A stretch of 64,000 nucleotides of DNA from Nissolia schottii (GCA_003254905.1 QANU01043002.1:124001-188000); one strand, 5' to 3'; shown: positions 11,174 to 25,504, counted from the first letter of the stretch. Numbers and translations are program-made. Notes: generated by a model from the sequence alone, not told the origin.

Positions 11174-14100
11174 TCAATCAAATGCTATAGGAATGAAATT
11201 GTCATCATCTAAAAGCATATCAATATCAATCAAGTCCTCCACACCATCAACTGTCTCTTCAGAGTTGATCAAATCCATATTACATGCCTGCATGATAACA
11301 AATGAAATGAGCTATCATTAAGAAAAATATTAATAAATTTAAAAGATGTTGGAAAAATTACCTTGGTTTGACGGAAGTCCTCAACAACGTTTAGAAGCCG
11401 CCGGTATTGAGCCCGTGCCTCTGGATACTGAACCATCGATTTCACCCTTGAAAGGGCCTTCTGGAACTTTTCCTCACTTTGTTTTCTTCCTTCCTTGAAA
11501 AAATCATAGTCATCCTCCTTCAGAGAATCACTCTGTTGAGGATCACACTGCTGACTGGGGGCCTTATTAAGGGTTTCAGGTCGAAATCCACGCAAACCGC
11601 GGGCCTTGCGTCTCCATCGTAATATGACCTTCTCCAGGATTCCCACAGACCAGATGATTGTTTTATACTTCTTCCTTACCTGGTGACCTCTTACATGGGC
11701 CTTAACATCATACAATTCAAAAGTTAGTATAAGCATTTGTCAAATGTACAGGGACACAAATAAAAATGAGAGAATCCATGAATAATAGTCCTCCTTTTTC
11801 TTTCCGGTTACATTGGAGGTGTGAGCACCCAAGTTGAAGGTGGCCAGGTGGACGAGCAAATCTCTAATATCAATTTACAGTGAAGAACTGGTTACATTGA
11901 ACTACAAGCTTGTTGGCAGTCTCATAATGTCTTTTTTACTAGCTTTCCTAATCGATTTTTAAAAACCTTCTTTCATGAATATCGTGCACGTCCCAACATG
12001 TGATCCACATAAACACAACTTATACAAGCGGGGAAGATATATGGAAAAGGATTAAGACATTTTTTCATTTTTACCATCTGTTTCTATCAACCAAACTTTC
12101 CTATGTGGTCAATTTGCACCTTTAATTTACAAAATAGCAAAATAATTGATAGGATGATTCGATAATAAAATAAAAACCTCAATAATTACCCGATGTCCCA
12201 TACCAACTTCCATAGTATTAAAAATGAAAAGTAAAGTAAATAGAGCAGACCAATGAACCTGGATTTTAACAATTCTTTGACGAATGGTCAAGAATTCTTT
12301 TCTCTTCTTCCAACCCCGGAACTTCTTCTGTATTTGTATTGCAGCAGAATTGGCTAAACCATTTCCTTGCCCGGATTTGGATGCCTTAGAAGCAAGAAGG
12401 GAAAGAGCTCGCGGATCTGACAATCCAAGCTCGTCATCTTCATACTGATTTAACTGCTTCCTCTGAAATGACTGCATTCTGAACACCTGATGAATGCGAT
12501 GAGCGGCTTGTGTAGCATTACGGACAGCAGTAAGAGAATCCTTAAGACACAGAGCATCGGGCATATCACCATCAAACTCAGGATTTGCAGTTCGTTCTGA
12601 AACTGTTTGCACTACTTTATATTGATCATCCATTGACAGGGATTCAAGATGCTTAGTTAATAAAGACTCGCCAAGAAAACCGGAGATTCCTTTGTGTCCG
12701 TTGATAGAGGCAAGATCTGAAGGTGTTCTACCTGAAGGAAATGCTGGAGATGGATCTGTCATTGCTCCAGAATTTGCACCCATGGATACAAGGACAGCAA
12801 CTGTCCGCTCTCTGAGCAAAAGGACAAAGAATAACATCAGGGACGAATGAGTTAAGCCGAACATAATATATTTTAGAATAGAATGAGAGTAAAAAAGCAA
12901 TATATACTTTTGACTAATGCCCAAAGCAGAATAAACTATGGAGAGACTCGTATGATCAACCTCTAAAAGGCCAAAAGCAATTGCTTAAGGGAAAACTCAG
13001 TGAGCTAATTTACATGCATAAGGAAAAATGTTTTGAAGATTAACACCAAAACAGTATAAATATTTAAAAAGGAGACAAATTCAAACCATGCAAAGTGCTG
13101 AAATCTTCACATAGCCTTTGCAGGAATAAACTCGAAATTAATAGCTTCATACGCTAGGATATTCTAAGTTTGTTAATATCCATATTTCAAAACGTAAAAA
13201 ATTATGTTAAAAAAAATCAGGGTACTAAAGGAAGGGACAATCATATCAGTAGAGACAAGTTACACTCAATCAATTCTACAATTTACCTGCCATGTGATGC
13301 AGCCCAATGCAGAGCTGTCCATCCATTCACATCACGGAAATTGATATTAACTCCAGCAGTTAAAATTGGTTTTACTGCCCAATCATAACCAAGAGCAGCT
13401 GCTAAATGTAGCACACCTTGCCCATTCTTATCTAATACATTTGCCCCTTTACCACTTTCAGTTACTTTGTGCAGAAGCCATGAGTACAGCTTCTCTTTAA
13501 CCTGCCTGTGAAACAGACGCTCCTTCACCTTGTGGGATAATATTTCCGACTCTACAGTTGGTTCTTCCTTACTCGAATATTCCTCTTCCTCTTTCAGTGA
13601 AATAAGCTCAAAGATCAAGTTTCTTTTCTCCATATCACTCTCAAAGGTTTGATTAGATGGGCACACTGGCTTTAAAGAAAGGAACTCTTCCAGTCGCAAA
13701 TGAAGCGGCATATCAGTTGAACTGTTATAACAATCGGCAAAATCTACATTTCCAGAAAAGCCCTCTCTGTAATCAAATTCCCGTATTTCACTACAAGCTA
13801 ACCTATTGGAACATGTTACATAGAAAGGGACCCGTCCAACATTATGAGGCGGAGCTTGACAGCACAGAATTCCATCAGCTAAAACCTCAGCAGGAACCTC
13901 CACTTCCCCAAACATGCAGGACCAGTTATAGGTTGTCACCCCTGGTTGGTAATTCAAAAATGCTCCAATAACTAACACCTGCATGGTTTTAAATAGGATA
14001 AAATGTCAGTACGACTAAAGCCAGTTCTTTCTCATTTCATGTTGCAACAGAGACCCCAAAAAAGAGAATAGTCATATAAAACATACTAAGGAAAAAAGGG

Positions 14101-15266
14101 TAGGAAAGGGAAAATTTATAGAATGCACGATGAAACACCATGATGAAAGAAAGTAATAGAAATAAATACAAAATGGAAAACCTCAAAAGAGCAAACACTA
14201 CCTGCATCAGACAGTTGACCACCAAGGTAAAGTTAATACTTTTTTCATAGATGGCTAAAAAACATTCCTATTATTAATGAAATGTCATGTATAATAGATA
14301 TTTAATTACTTAGTCCAAGTACCATAAAGAAGGAAACTACAGACACCATAAATGGTTGCTGAAAAGAACAATTGTTGATATTTTGCCTTTATTTCCTTTT
14401 CTTATCTTTCTTAATTATTGAAAGTACTATCCATTGATGAGTACCTCAGTTTCCACTTCAGCATAAGCCCATTTAGGTGAAAAATCATTTATGCTAAATA
14501 GCTGGTCCTGTGAAAGGGACGGGCTCAACGAGGTATCATCTATCACATGTCCACCTTCATCTGTACTCCATGAAATACCAGTGGATGACTGCATATTCAA
14601 ATCAGCCACCTCTCCGAGTTCTTTACTAATCCAGCGAGAGAAGCTATCAACCTTCTTCAGGCTCTCATCTCCATTTAATAATGTGCGCTTCGCGGTGAAG
14701 GCAGAGTTGATACTTTCTTCACCAGGAACTTTATTCACAGAATTGGACTTAAATGCATGTTGAGGTAGTCCATCTGCATGCTGTTCTGAATAGTTTTGCA
14801 GCACATGCTGCTCTTTTGGTTCATCAGGAAAACTAAACAGGTGGGGAGCAATTTCAGAACTTGCATTATGAGTTTCATTCCCTAGTAAACTAGTTATATA
14901 ATCCAAACTCAGTGACTGGGTTAAATTTGGCAAATGTCCTGAATGGTCTTCAAAAGGAATCTGGATCAAATCAAATAACAAAAGGAAGATAGTAAGATAT
15001 TATTGCTAAATCTCATAAATTGGTGGTTATAATAGTAACTAAAAAAATAAACAAACTCCAGGTTAAAATAACAGGGTTTCCTCTTCATCTCAATGAACTT
15101 CTAACCGAAATAAAAATCAAGTTTTAAAATAAAGCAACCAAAATTGAAATTGACACTAAACAAGGCCAACAGATAGTCGTACACTATTAGGAAGAATTCA
15201 AGCTAATATATACCCATCTCAGCACAAGGTTGGACACAACTACTTCAGGAGAAGGTTCAAGTATTT

Positions 15267-15298
<32 letters not shown>

Positions 15299-18200
15299 GG
15301 ACAAAAGAGAAAACATAGTGTATTCTAGCATTTCATCAGTTTCAAAAACAATTCAAAACTATTTAGTGCAACACATGTAGCTCAATACCAGAACACAATT
15401 AATCATGTTCGTTAATTTGAATCAAAATTAATGCAGATTGTAGCACTGACACTGATCTTAGTCTATCATACTCTCCATATTATGAGTTTACCATTTGAGA
15501 AAATATAAGTCTCAGATGATGCTAGTACCAGATACAGAATGCAGTAACAATATAAGTACCTGCCAATTCGATTGCAGAGACTGAGAGCTCCCTGCCTGCT
15601 CAGCGAGGACACTTTTGCTCACTAAAAGGTCACCGAAATCATTATGTTTCTGTTGAAGGACATTTCCCACTGAACTGGATGGGATGGACGGAAATGGTAC
15701 ACAAGAAGCATCAGTATGCAATTCTGCATTGCATTGCTCCAAGACTGTGTCCCAGGATGCCATGCTATGTGCTTTCTGGCGATCAATATAAGTAGTATCA
15801 CTTCCTCTAAATTTATCCTGCTGAATAACTGGGATATAATCTGTTTCAGAAATTGATGATTGTCCATGATCCCCTGAAAACACAGACACAAAAAAGTCAA
15901 ATCTAAGAAAATCATCAAAACTGAGTTTTTTCCTGACAGAAGTAAAATGTAATCATGCAAGACAACAAAAAATAAGAAAATTAAGGCAAGGCAACCTGAA
16001 AAGGAATGCATTACAAACGAACTGTTTGAACCAGCATCAATTTTGTCCGTCAGGGAACCATTCCCCGCATGTTGTGACTCATGTAATGTTGGTAATTCAG
16101 AACTTGCTTGGTGAATCTCCTCTGGGGAAAAATTGATCAAACCATTTAACAGAGACCACATTGGCTAAACTATCTTTTGCAGATATGTTGTAACAGTACA
16201 ACAGGATATCTAAAGCCTTAGCATATCAATTAATTATACAACAAATACATAAAATTTCAAAACCCCATGAAATAAATATTTAGGCATAGTTACCAGAATC
16301 AGCATCTTCACGTAAAGATGTCAAACTGCTAGTTGGACTCATGGGGTCTGTACTCAGTGACCGCACACTATTATAATTTGAGGGAAAGCCAGATGATGAA
16401 GAGGCGATCTTCTGGGAATCTGATGTAATCTCATCACTATCTGCATTTGCTCCAGTATTTGTCTTGTTACCCTGAGAAATATAAAACTCAGAAAACATCT
16501 ATCAATAACTCAACAAACACACAAGTGAATCAAAACCAGAACTACAAAACAAGGATCCTTCAATGCTGAACACCTTCAAATGCTTTCTATGTGATTTCAA
16601 GAATAATAGGATATGAATAGCTGTCAATTCCAGAGTTCTAAGTCAGAATCTTTGCAATTGCATAATAAAAAAAATCAAACTAAATAACTTAAGTTATCAA
16701 CACTAGTGAAAATTAAATAGAATAATAGTTTATAATTGATAGTGTAATAACCGGCACAGCAAAAAGAATGATAACTACGAAAATAGATAAAATGAGCAAA
16801 ATACCTTAACTTCCAAATAGTGTACAAATACTATGTTCATCATGTCCCTGCAGTAAAACAAATTAACAAAGGAAACCACATTCTCATTAATTATAAGAAG
16901 AAACATACACTAGCTCAGAGGTGTATATTGAAAGCTTAAAAATTAGCTTAGACACAGCAAAATAGTTTGGACCCCAATAGCATTAAAAATTATTATCTAC
17001 AATTTGTTTGATAGAAAAATATATTTTATTAGTGGTGAAATAGTGGATTGCTACAGGGGGAGGACAAGAGATCCTCCAAAACAGAAAATAAAAACTTATG
17101 AGAACTGGAAAAACTAGCAGTGCAATAAAGCTACCCGATCAAGTGATCAAACATATCTAAGCTAGCAGCTCCTCGAGTTTACCAAAGAAATGCCAAAAAT
17201 GTAGCTCCATCCACTGAGTTTGGGGAAACGAAACACCCTTAAATACTTTTATCTACAATTGATTTGAGATATGATTGTAAATGCACTACTGCATTACTTG
17301 CTTAGAAGCACACAAAGCACAAAAAAGAATATGAAACTGTACTTTCTTTCCAAGATATATTATTAGTTATTATTACAAAATCTTAGAGTAAATTGGTTCA
17401 TACTCACGGTTCAAGCATCCAATAGCTTCGCCTCTGAAAATTTTCATTTTCTTCACCATGGGCATAGTAGCAGTGCAACACATCAACACTTCCCACCTAA
17501 ATTTGGTTGAAGGATGTTACAACTCAAGCGAATAATTATTTAAGGATATAAAGAACTTTCCAATTAGAGAATATTAATTGGAAAGACCTGATTATATACA
17601 AACTCAAAACTCAGGCAAACTTAAAGTTTACCTTCAACTTTTCATGGGCTTCTCTAACAGTTTTTCCATCTTTTTTCTTTCTCCAGTTGTGCCCATCCTT
17701 TCTGAAGTATCTCAAAACCTTTCTATCAAAAAGAAATAGTGAACCACCTGCAACAACGAAATGCAAGTCATGAAACAACATCTTCATGAGCATCAAATGA
17801 AAATAGGAGCCCAAAATGTAAATTGAAATCAACAACAAAGCAAAATTTTAGCCCAAACAACAAAATACTACTAATAATATCCTCCAAACAGTTGAACTAA
17901 CAAGATTATGCAATAAGCATATAAAGTGCTCTTTTGCTATCATATTTCATGAAAAAATTATTTACCAAATTTCCAGAAGGCCAGAAATCCTTGAACTGAA
18001 TTATACAGGATCTATTGGAACAGAAACATCTTAACTTCAGATAATGAAAAATTAAAAAATTCTTTACATCATGTTAAAAGCAACTAAATGAATATAAGGA
18101 GGGAAATACAGCAAAATCCAACAGCAAGAATTCGTGCCTAGAAAGCTGTTAGTAATTCCTGCCAACACCTCTCTGCATAAACCCAATTGCAATAAACACT

Positions 18201-19006
18201 TTATGGAAGATTTATGAGCTTCTTGGGAAATTCATTTGACCAATATATGTATGAGAGTTACTGCATCTGATTAGATGCCAATTAATTTATCAGGAATATG
18301 AGCAGTAATCATACTCGGTGGCCTGTTATGAGGTTCCTGTGTGATCTGAAACATCCGATAGTTACGGAGAATTTCACAAATTTCTGCAGGTCTCAACCAG
18401 CGATGCTGAGCTTCAAATTGTAACTGCTGAAAATCTGCACATTGATATTAATGGCATCCAGTCATATATATGATTTCTGTATTAAATACACAAGTACAAT
18501 GATTCAAGAAAGCTTAAAGAATCAACCTATGGCCACAAAAATCATATTTATCAACATCGTTCATACCTAGGCAGAGTTGCCTAAATGCAATCAGAGAGAC
18601 TCTTTTCCACCTAATTGGACTAAAATTTCCATAGGAATCTCATTTTGACAACAACCCAGAATGTTTATTTACAAAAAGATTCAAAACCCCAAATCAATTT
18701 CAGCTCAGCTTTGTCAACCTCACAGCGACCTAACCCTCAGGTCACAAATAGCAAAACCATTTCCAGTGAGTGACACTGACCTCCAGAAATAGGAACCAAT
18801 TCAACAACGGAAACAGAACCACACAGATTCGAATTGGAATTCTACGAAGCTCCTCAACAATAAATCGCTCCCAAAAAAAATTAATGAAATTACAGGATCC
18901 AAGCATTCCACGAGAAATTAAAAAAAAAAAATCGAAGATTGCGAAGCAATTGAGAAAGAAACTGACCTAATCGAGGACCCAATCCGTAGGAAGAACGCTC
19001 CGCCAT
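11174..19006 (-). CDS. CAMTA2: calmodulin-binding transcription activator (CAMTA1/2 type)
   Basis: Thirteen exons join in frame to 1079 aa: 19006-18967, 18434-18315, 17747-17632, 17496-17408, 16847-16805, 16471-16294, 16121-15996, 15873-15560, 14960-14445, 13978-13287, 12811-12259, 11700-11362, 11287-11174. All are GT-AG. Domain order is that of CAMTAs. The CG-1 DNA-binding domain is in exons 1-5 (HRWLRPAEICEILRN, RYFRKDGHNWRKKKDGKTV, FQRRSYWMLEPDMMNIVFVH). A TIG/IPT domain lies at about 515-600 (WSCMFGEVEVPAEVL). Ankyrin repeats lie at about 690-830 (GVLHLAAALGYDWAVKPIL, NGWTALHWAASHGR). IQ motifs lie at about 900-950 (AIQIQKKFRGWKKRKEF, IVKIQAHVRGHQVRKKYK), followed by a basic-hydrophobic calmodulin-binding segment (WSVGILEKVILRWRR). 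The acidic C-terminus contains DLIDIDMLLDDDNF. It binds CGCG-type promoter sites in the nucleus and responds to Ca2+/calmodulin in cold and defence signalling (family knowledge). Length is close to Arabidopsis CAMTA2; the exact orthologue is not certain. No broken frame was seen. Confidence 0.93.
15267..15298. repeat. (TG)n(AG)n compound microsatellite in CAMTA intron 8
   Basis: An uninterrupted TG run followed by an AG run on the plus strand, inside the intron between exons 8 and 9. Likely length-polymorphic. Confidence 0.9.
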
Positions 19007-19720
19007 GGCGAAGACTGAATCAGAGATCAACGCGAAAGACGGAGGAGTGTGTTGCTGTTCTTCTTTTCTGGTTTTTTTTTTTTTCTCTTTCTTGCGCTTT
19101 TTTTCCTTTCTTTCCTTCAACTCTTTCACAAGGTGACGTGACAAAGTGAAAAACTGAGGAAGTATTTTTGGAATTTATATAAGTTTGTGGGGAAAATGAA
19201 AAATTGGAATTTGCAAAAATGGGCTTTAAGACCAATGCATATTTGACGCCTGGTGGTGTGGCGTGGGTAGGAGCATGGATATCCGGATTCACGGGCCGTC
19301 TCTGTCTTCCAATCCACGTGAATCTCTCTTTTGGAAAGTTGCATCTTGTAGAGTTGAATTTTGTTCTTTAAAATTAAAAAAATTTATAAATTCTTAAATT
19401 TTAATAAAAAATTAATCTTACTCATTCATTAATTATTAACAATGAGAGTTTTGTAATAAATAAAATAAAGTATACCTTTTAATTATTTATGTCTATTATA
19501 GTCATTTTATAATTTAAAAATCATTTTATCAAACATTATACTTGTGATTTTAATTTATTGAGAGTTATTTTTATCTTATTTTACCAAATACTAATATTTT
19601 AACTTTTCAAGAGTAATTTTTTGAAAGCTGAGAGAGCTTAACAACTTTTTGAGAGCCGCAACATTACCCGCAACATTATCAAACTAAGTTTAAATCTTTA
19701 AACTTTAGAGTTTTCATTAA
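19007..19720 (-). promoter_or_regulatory. CAMTA 5' UTR and promoter region
   Basis: Upstream (plus-strand right) of the CAMTA start codon at 19006. It contains a purine-rich leader on the minus strand (GAAAAAAGCGCAAGAAAGAG) and then AT-rich DNA. A TATATAAATTCC-like element on the minus strand near 19177 could be the TATA box. The transcription start is inferred only. Confidence 0.4.
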
Positions 19721-20123
19721 GGTAAGATTTGTTTATTGAGATAAGATAAAAATATTAAGATATGATAAGAAAAATTGTTTATTTATTGAGACAGACACAA
19801 ATTTGTGTCTCAAGATAAAAATTTTGTGTACTTTGTGTATTTTTGTTTTACTACAGCATGAGGGGATGCAACTTTTTAGATTAAGATAATTTTTTTTAAC
19901 TTTTTATTATTAAATTAATGTAATAAAGATATTTTAAACCATTTTGGGTATTTTTTTTATTTTAACCCTATTAATTCAAACAAAATAGAAATACTCATAA
20001 ATGCGTCTTATACAATATACATTATCATCAAACAGAATACAAAAATGATTTGTCCTATTATTTTTGATATCTTTGTCCCGTTGTCTTTATATTTTTTTTA
20101 GATCTTAACAACCAAACCCAATC
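19721..20123. mobile_element. Tourist/PIF-Harbinger-like MITE, copy 3
   Basis: Flanked by TAA on both sides (19718-19720, 20124-20126). The left end GGTAAGATTTGTTTATTGAG matches the inverted right end GATTGGGTTTGGTTGTTAAG imperfectly. It shares internal motifs (TTATTGAGACAGACACAAA, TGTGTCTCAAGATAAAA) with copies 1 and 2. No coding capacity. It sits about 700 bp upstream of CAMTA. Confidence 0.65.
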
Positions 20124-20716
20124 TAAAAGATTAACTTTTGAGATTAATTGTTATATTTTAATAGTATAAAAACATAATTTCATAGTGTCATTCAATTAAA
20201 ATTTTTTATATGTATAATTTTAAAAGTCAAATATTTTTATTGATATGACAAAATCTTAATCGGTGATAATATAATTTTTTCTTTACAACGTACATGTATA
20301 GTAATTAAACTCAAATTTTATGTACATTTTACTTTGAGCCATTACGCTTGTTTTTCTCTTTTACACTTTGGTCTGGTCAAGGTTTAAAAAATATTTTTGT
20401 GGGCACACATTTTATGAAACTGTTGTGATCGGATACTAATATAAAAGGAAATTCGTTGAACACATGTATATTATGTGTTTAAAAGGGTTCGAATAAGAAG
20501 TTTATATTTGATTATCTTCGCGTTATATCTGACAGTTGCCGAAGTCATGTTTAAGTAAAAAATATTTAAATAATAAATAAATTTACAATAATATGAATGT
20601 TTAGAAAACTAATAAGTGTTAACACATTAAATTATTTAAAATGCATCATGTATTTTGAAAGGGTTTAAAAAGTATTAAAAATTAATAGTTTGACATCAAC
20701 AAAATATCATAGTATT

Positions 20717-20750
20717 ATGTCATGTCATGTCATGTCATGTCATGTCATGT
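20717..20750. repeat. (CATGT)n pentanucleotide microsatellite
   Basis: Six perfect CATGT units preceded by one TATGT unit. A simple-sequence repeat in intergenic DNA. Confidence 0.95.
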
Positions 20751-21952
20751 CCTTGTCCTATAAATTTTTTTAAGTTGGTGAGTCCTCATTTCGTGTTTTA
20801 GGTTGGTGTTCTTGCTTCTTAGCTTACACATTTTTTTTCTTCTTTTGGATAATGTTCATTTTGGTCTTTAACAGTGTAAGTCTAAGTTATAGGTCAAATT
20901 GGTCCATTCGTTGCAAATTCTTAAAATTTAAAATCTAACTTTTTAATCTAGAAAATTATAAATTACAGGTCAAGTTAGTCCATCAGTTCATTATCATTAC
21001 TGTATTGTCATGTTTTCGGTATTTTTTATATTAAATGAGAATGTGATAACAATTAAGACTGTGTGGCACTACTAAAGGTTGAAAATGTGATTGTGGCAAT
21101 AATTGTTATTGCAACTTCATTTGTAATCGTAAATGCTATGACAACTTCATGTACAATTTTAGGTGTTATGACTCATTCGCGGTCCGAGTTATCGTTATAA
21201 TCTTATTTAATGTGGTAAATTAACAAAAATATTACAATAATGATAATCAACTAAAAGACTAAGTTGACTTATAACTTATATTTTAAAATTAAAAAATCAA
21301 ATTTTAAATTTTAATAATTAAAGTGACTTAAATTTATACTTTTTGATACCAAAATGAAGATTACCACTTATTCTTTCCTATCAATTTTGTTCTCCTCAAT
21401 CAAGTGAGAATCAAGGTATAAAACTATCTCATTTTTTTATTATTTTACATTCTTTTCTCTCATTTTCACCCAAGCCAAATAATTGTTAAAATGATTATGT
21501 TGTTTTTTTAGTAGATTAATTATTATGTTATTTCTTAAACCTTAACCCGACTTTTATTTTATCCAGTGCACTTACCAAAAATATATAAAGAATTTAATGA
21601 GAATTATGAAATTATATACACACATACTTGTGCTAGCATATTAATCAATATTATGAAAGAGTTTTTGAGTAAAAAAATTAAATGTGGACTACCGTGAATC
21701 ATAATTGAATCACAGTTTTAAAGTTCAAATTAATTAATATGCCAACATATGAAAACATATTATTTAGCCCAAAAAAAGTTTATGATTAGTATTGTTGTTG
21801 GGCTTAACAAAGTGGATATGAAAAGTTATTCACAAAGTGGATAGGGATTGACCATGTGTATGTGGAGGTGGAGAGGGAGAGGGAGAGAGAGAGAGGGCTT
21901 GCTATATTGGATTGGCCTATTATTTTAATGACATTGACCATTTTTCTTAACT

Positions 21953-22016
21953 CCAGATAAAGATATTGCTCCATTGAGACTCTTTGGATTGTAACACTCA
22001 TTTTTGTTTAAAAGGG
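21953..22016 (+). repeat. direct repeat, left copy
   Basis: Shares CCATTGAGACTCTTTGGATT and AACACTCATTTTTGTT with 22453-22516, about 500 bp downstream and in the same orientation, with a few mismatches. It could be the residue of a small element's ends or a local duplication. Confidence 0.6.
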
Positions 22017-22452
22017 AAACAAGTCAAATTCAAACAAAAATTCTCTAAAGTGAGATCAAATAAAAATTCTCAAAAATTCTCTAAATTCTCCATTGAGATC
22101 TCTCACTTTGGAGGGGGAAGACTTGTGACAAGGATTGGTTGGACCCATTATTTTAATGACATTGAGGCAACATACAGAAAATACAAAAATAATAAGGATA
22201 GAAACATGTTTAGAGAATGAGACAAAAACATAAAACTTAAAATTGTCATTGTCTTAGGATAATTTTTTAACTAATTTTATACATATAAAAAGAAAAAATA
22301 TAGAAGAGATGTATGAGATGCAAGGGATGCGTCTCTGTTGCACTTCCAAAATGGAGAGGCACAAGAGACTCGTCTCTGATGTCTCTACTTCTCTGTATTT
22401 TCCATCCCGAGATGCTTAACAAATGTGGCTTGCGAGACCATCTCTCCTAACC

Positions 22453-22516
22453 CCACTTAAAGACATCGCGCCATTGAGACTCTTTAGATTGCAACACTCA
22501 TTTTTGTTAGAAAGGG
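22453..22516 (+). repeat. direct repeat, right copy
   Basis: Partner of 21953-22016 (CCATTGAGACTCTTTAGATT, AACACTCATTTTTGTTA). No coding content between the copies. Confidence 0.6.
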
Positions 22517-25504
22517 AAATTGGAGAAATTTAGACAAGGATCCTTTAAAAGACTTTTATTTGTTAGAAGATCCCAATAAATTCTCTCATTTGCATTAGGA
22601 GGTAGATGAACTAAGAAAAACCCATGGGCCACATTCCCAAATTGTTCAAAGTAGTCTCTAACTTTAATTGTGATTGATTACATGTTTGTTTGGTTTTTTT
22701 ATTTTTTTTTGGATACAACAGAAAGGGAAAAAGGGAAGTCTAAGGCCTAACAAACAAAATACTTGCAGAGTCCGCCAAAAGAGCAGAGAAAAGAGAAGAA
22801 GGTGGAGAGCTCAAGTCTACATAAGCAGAGTTACCAATCGCTCCCTTCTTTGGTAGAACATCTGCACATAGGTTTCCTTCCCTAAGAGTGTGTTAGCAAT
22901 CCAATCACAACTCTTTAAAAGCCTATTCTCGCGGATGAGACCACGGTAAAGGTGAAAATCACTGCAACCTTTAGAAACTAAAAGGTCACTGCATGCAAGG
23001 AATCACAATCACAAACAACCATCCGAAAACCAAGTTGCTAGGCAAGATCCAAACCAGCTTAATAGCCATTAGCTTTGCCCGGAGGATATTAACATTACCC
23101 AAAGAAGCAACGAAGCCAGAAATCCAGCCACCTTGATTTTTCCATAATAAGCCCCCACAGCCAGCTTTGGTCAGGGAACCAAGAACACTTCCATCCACAT
23201 TTAGTTTAACAAAGGAATTGTCCAGTGGACACCATCGAATAAAGCAAGGATCGAGGATGGGAGTAATTTTGCCCAAAAAATGCACGTAGTCACTACAAGT
23301 CATATGGCTACAGTGAACAATTTGGGGTCAAAGAAATGTCGTCCCCTCAATAACGTCCTTATTCATCGCGATCCAAATTTCCCACACTGTTGAACAAAAA
23401 AGCACGCCCCATTGAGAATCAGTAAAATGACGCATCAGAAGTTAAAATCAGTAGCTGAAAAAATTGGATCATTAATGAAACCAATGGCCTGCCAAACAAC
23501 AAAAGATTTATGATAGTCACGAAGGCAATGAAATATTGTCTCGTCATGATTATTAGAACATCAGGCACAAGTTGCCATCTGAGCAACACCTCAATGAGAT
23601 CGGAGAGAAGCTGTAGGGAGTGCCATGTGCAAAGACAGCCAAATAAGAAATCTAACTTGCTTTGGAATTTGCAAATTCCAAAGCCAAGTCTAGGATATCA
23701 AGCCTACGAAGGAAGGATCGAAGTAACCAATGATACCCAAAAGCCACCAAATATTTCTCTTATTGACTCCCTTGCCAAGTCATACAATCCTGAAGGTCTT
23801 CATTCAGTCAACAAATCTTATTATAGAAAATATCCTTGACGGTATTAGAAAGAATAGTAGCAAGAAAAGAAAGATTCCATTGTCCCTGATGCCAAATGTC
23901 TCGAATTCGAAGCTCAGAGTCAGAAATATGAACAAAGTCAACCAAATTACATAGTTTTTCCGCTTGCGACCAATCATCATACCAAATAGAAGCCTCTCCA
24001 TTTCCAAAGCTCAAAGAAAAACCTTCCTGGAGAACAAGCCAAGCCTTAATAACTGATTTCCAAACTGCCGAGGAAGCACTAATTGTGCGAAAAGGCTCAA
24101 ACGTCCCTGTAGGCATGTATTTGCTCCCAACCACCTGCATGCAAGGTTTGTCAGCCGTATGCCAAATAAGCTTACTAAGAAAAGCAATACTGATATCCCG
24201 AGCATTTATGACTCCAAGACCCCCAAGATGGCGAGGCCTAGCAATTTTATCAAAAGCCACCAGATGACCGATTTAGCAAGGGTCACAACCAATTTTATTT
24301 AAAAGTCTCCCTTTTCCATAAACTTAAGCTCTTTGAGATCGAGAAACCAAACTCATGTAAAGTCTCACGCAGAAAGAGCCAATCCACATTATCATAAGCC
24401 TTCTCCAAGTCAATTTTAAAAACTAAAGATCCTTCATTCTCCTTGGTTTTGTGCATATAATGGAGAATCTCCAGCAATGATAACATTATCCATGGGACCC
24501 CTCTTAGGGATAAAGCTACTCTGAATATGGCCAATCAAATCATCTAGATAAGAGCAAACTCTATTTACCAAGACTTTGGTGATGTGTTTGAAAGCAATGT
24601 TACAAAGGCTAATAGGCCGAAACTCTCATTAAAGTGGACAAGGCAATCCACTTTCAGGACAAGGACAATGAGAGTTTCATTTAGCCTAGGATCAAAATTT
24701 CCCTCTTCAAAAGAGTGCTTAACCAAGAGCCAAACGTCGCCCCCAATTAAGTGCCAAAAATGCTTAAAGAGGACTAGTTGAAAACCATTTGGATCGGAAG
24801 CCTTGTAAGCGCGCATAAACTCAAGAGCTTGCCAAACTTAAGTTTTAGAAACCTGTCTCGTCAAGTCTAATTTCACCTCAGGCGACAACATGCAAAAATT
24901 ACCCAAACGCAAAGGTTGGCAAGAACTCACAAGAGGAGGGTTAAACACAGCATTGAAGAAATGCTGAGCTTCTCTTTTCAAAACCTTTGCATCTGTACAC
25001 CAATGATCGTCAATAAAAATACCTTCAATCTTATTTCTTTTACGATGAATGAATGTTTGGGCATGGAAAAAAGCGGTATTTTTATCACCATAGCGCACCA
25101 AATTCTCGCTCGACTTTTGGAACCAAAGCAATTCCTCCTAGGCCCAAACAATGTTATAGTCACACTGAAATTAGGCCTCCAAAGAAAGGAGGTCACTCAA
25201 ACATCTCTCATCTAGGGAAGCTTGAATGCCTTTCAAACGGGCAGCCAAGAGCCTTTTCAGCAAAAAATATCTCCAAATACCTCAGCGTTGAAAGATAGGA
25301 ATCCAACTTAACATGACACAAGGTCATATACACATCATGATTCCCTCTCCTCCAAGCATCAAAGACAATATTATGATACGCCGGGTGAGAGAGCCAAGCA
25401 GCTTCAAAACGAAAAGGACGGGAACCGCTAGGAAGGGAGGAACCTTTACACTTCAAAAGCAAGGGATGATGATTAGAGTAAGTCCTAGGCAGCACTTGAA
25501 CAAA

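Larger units (their letters stand above)
20124..22689. other. AT-rich intergenic DNA with short repeats
   Basis: No gene recognised. It contains a TCATG pentanucleotide array, a GA-rich tract (about 21870-21896) and a direct repeat pair (21953-22016 and 22453-22516). Short ORFs have no recognisable family. Confidence 0.45.

Noticed and set aside
18890..19344. Minus-strand open frames overlapping the CAMTA start region
   Set aside because: They run through the leader and exon 1 into the intron. The CG-1 domain requires MAERSSYGLG at 19006 with a splice at 18967.
20717..20750. CRISPR-like array
   Set aside because: It is a plain pentanucleotide microsatellite without spacers, in a eukaryotic genome.
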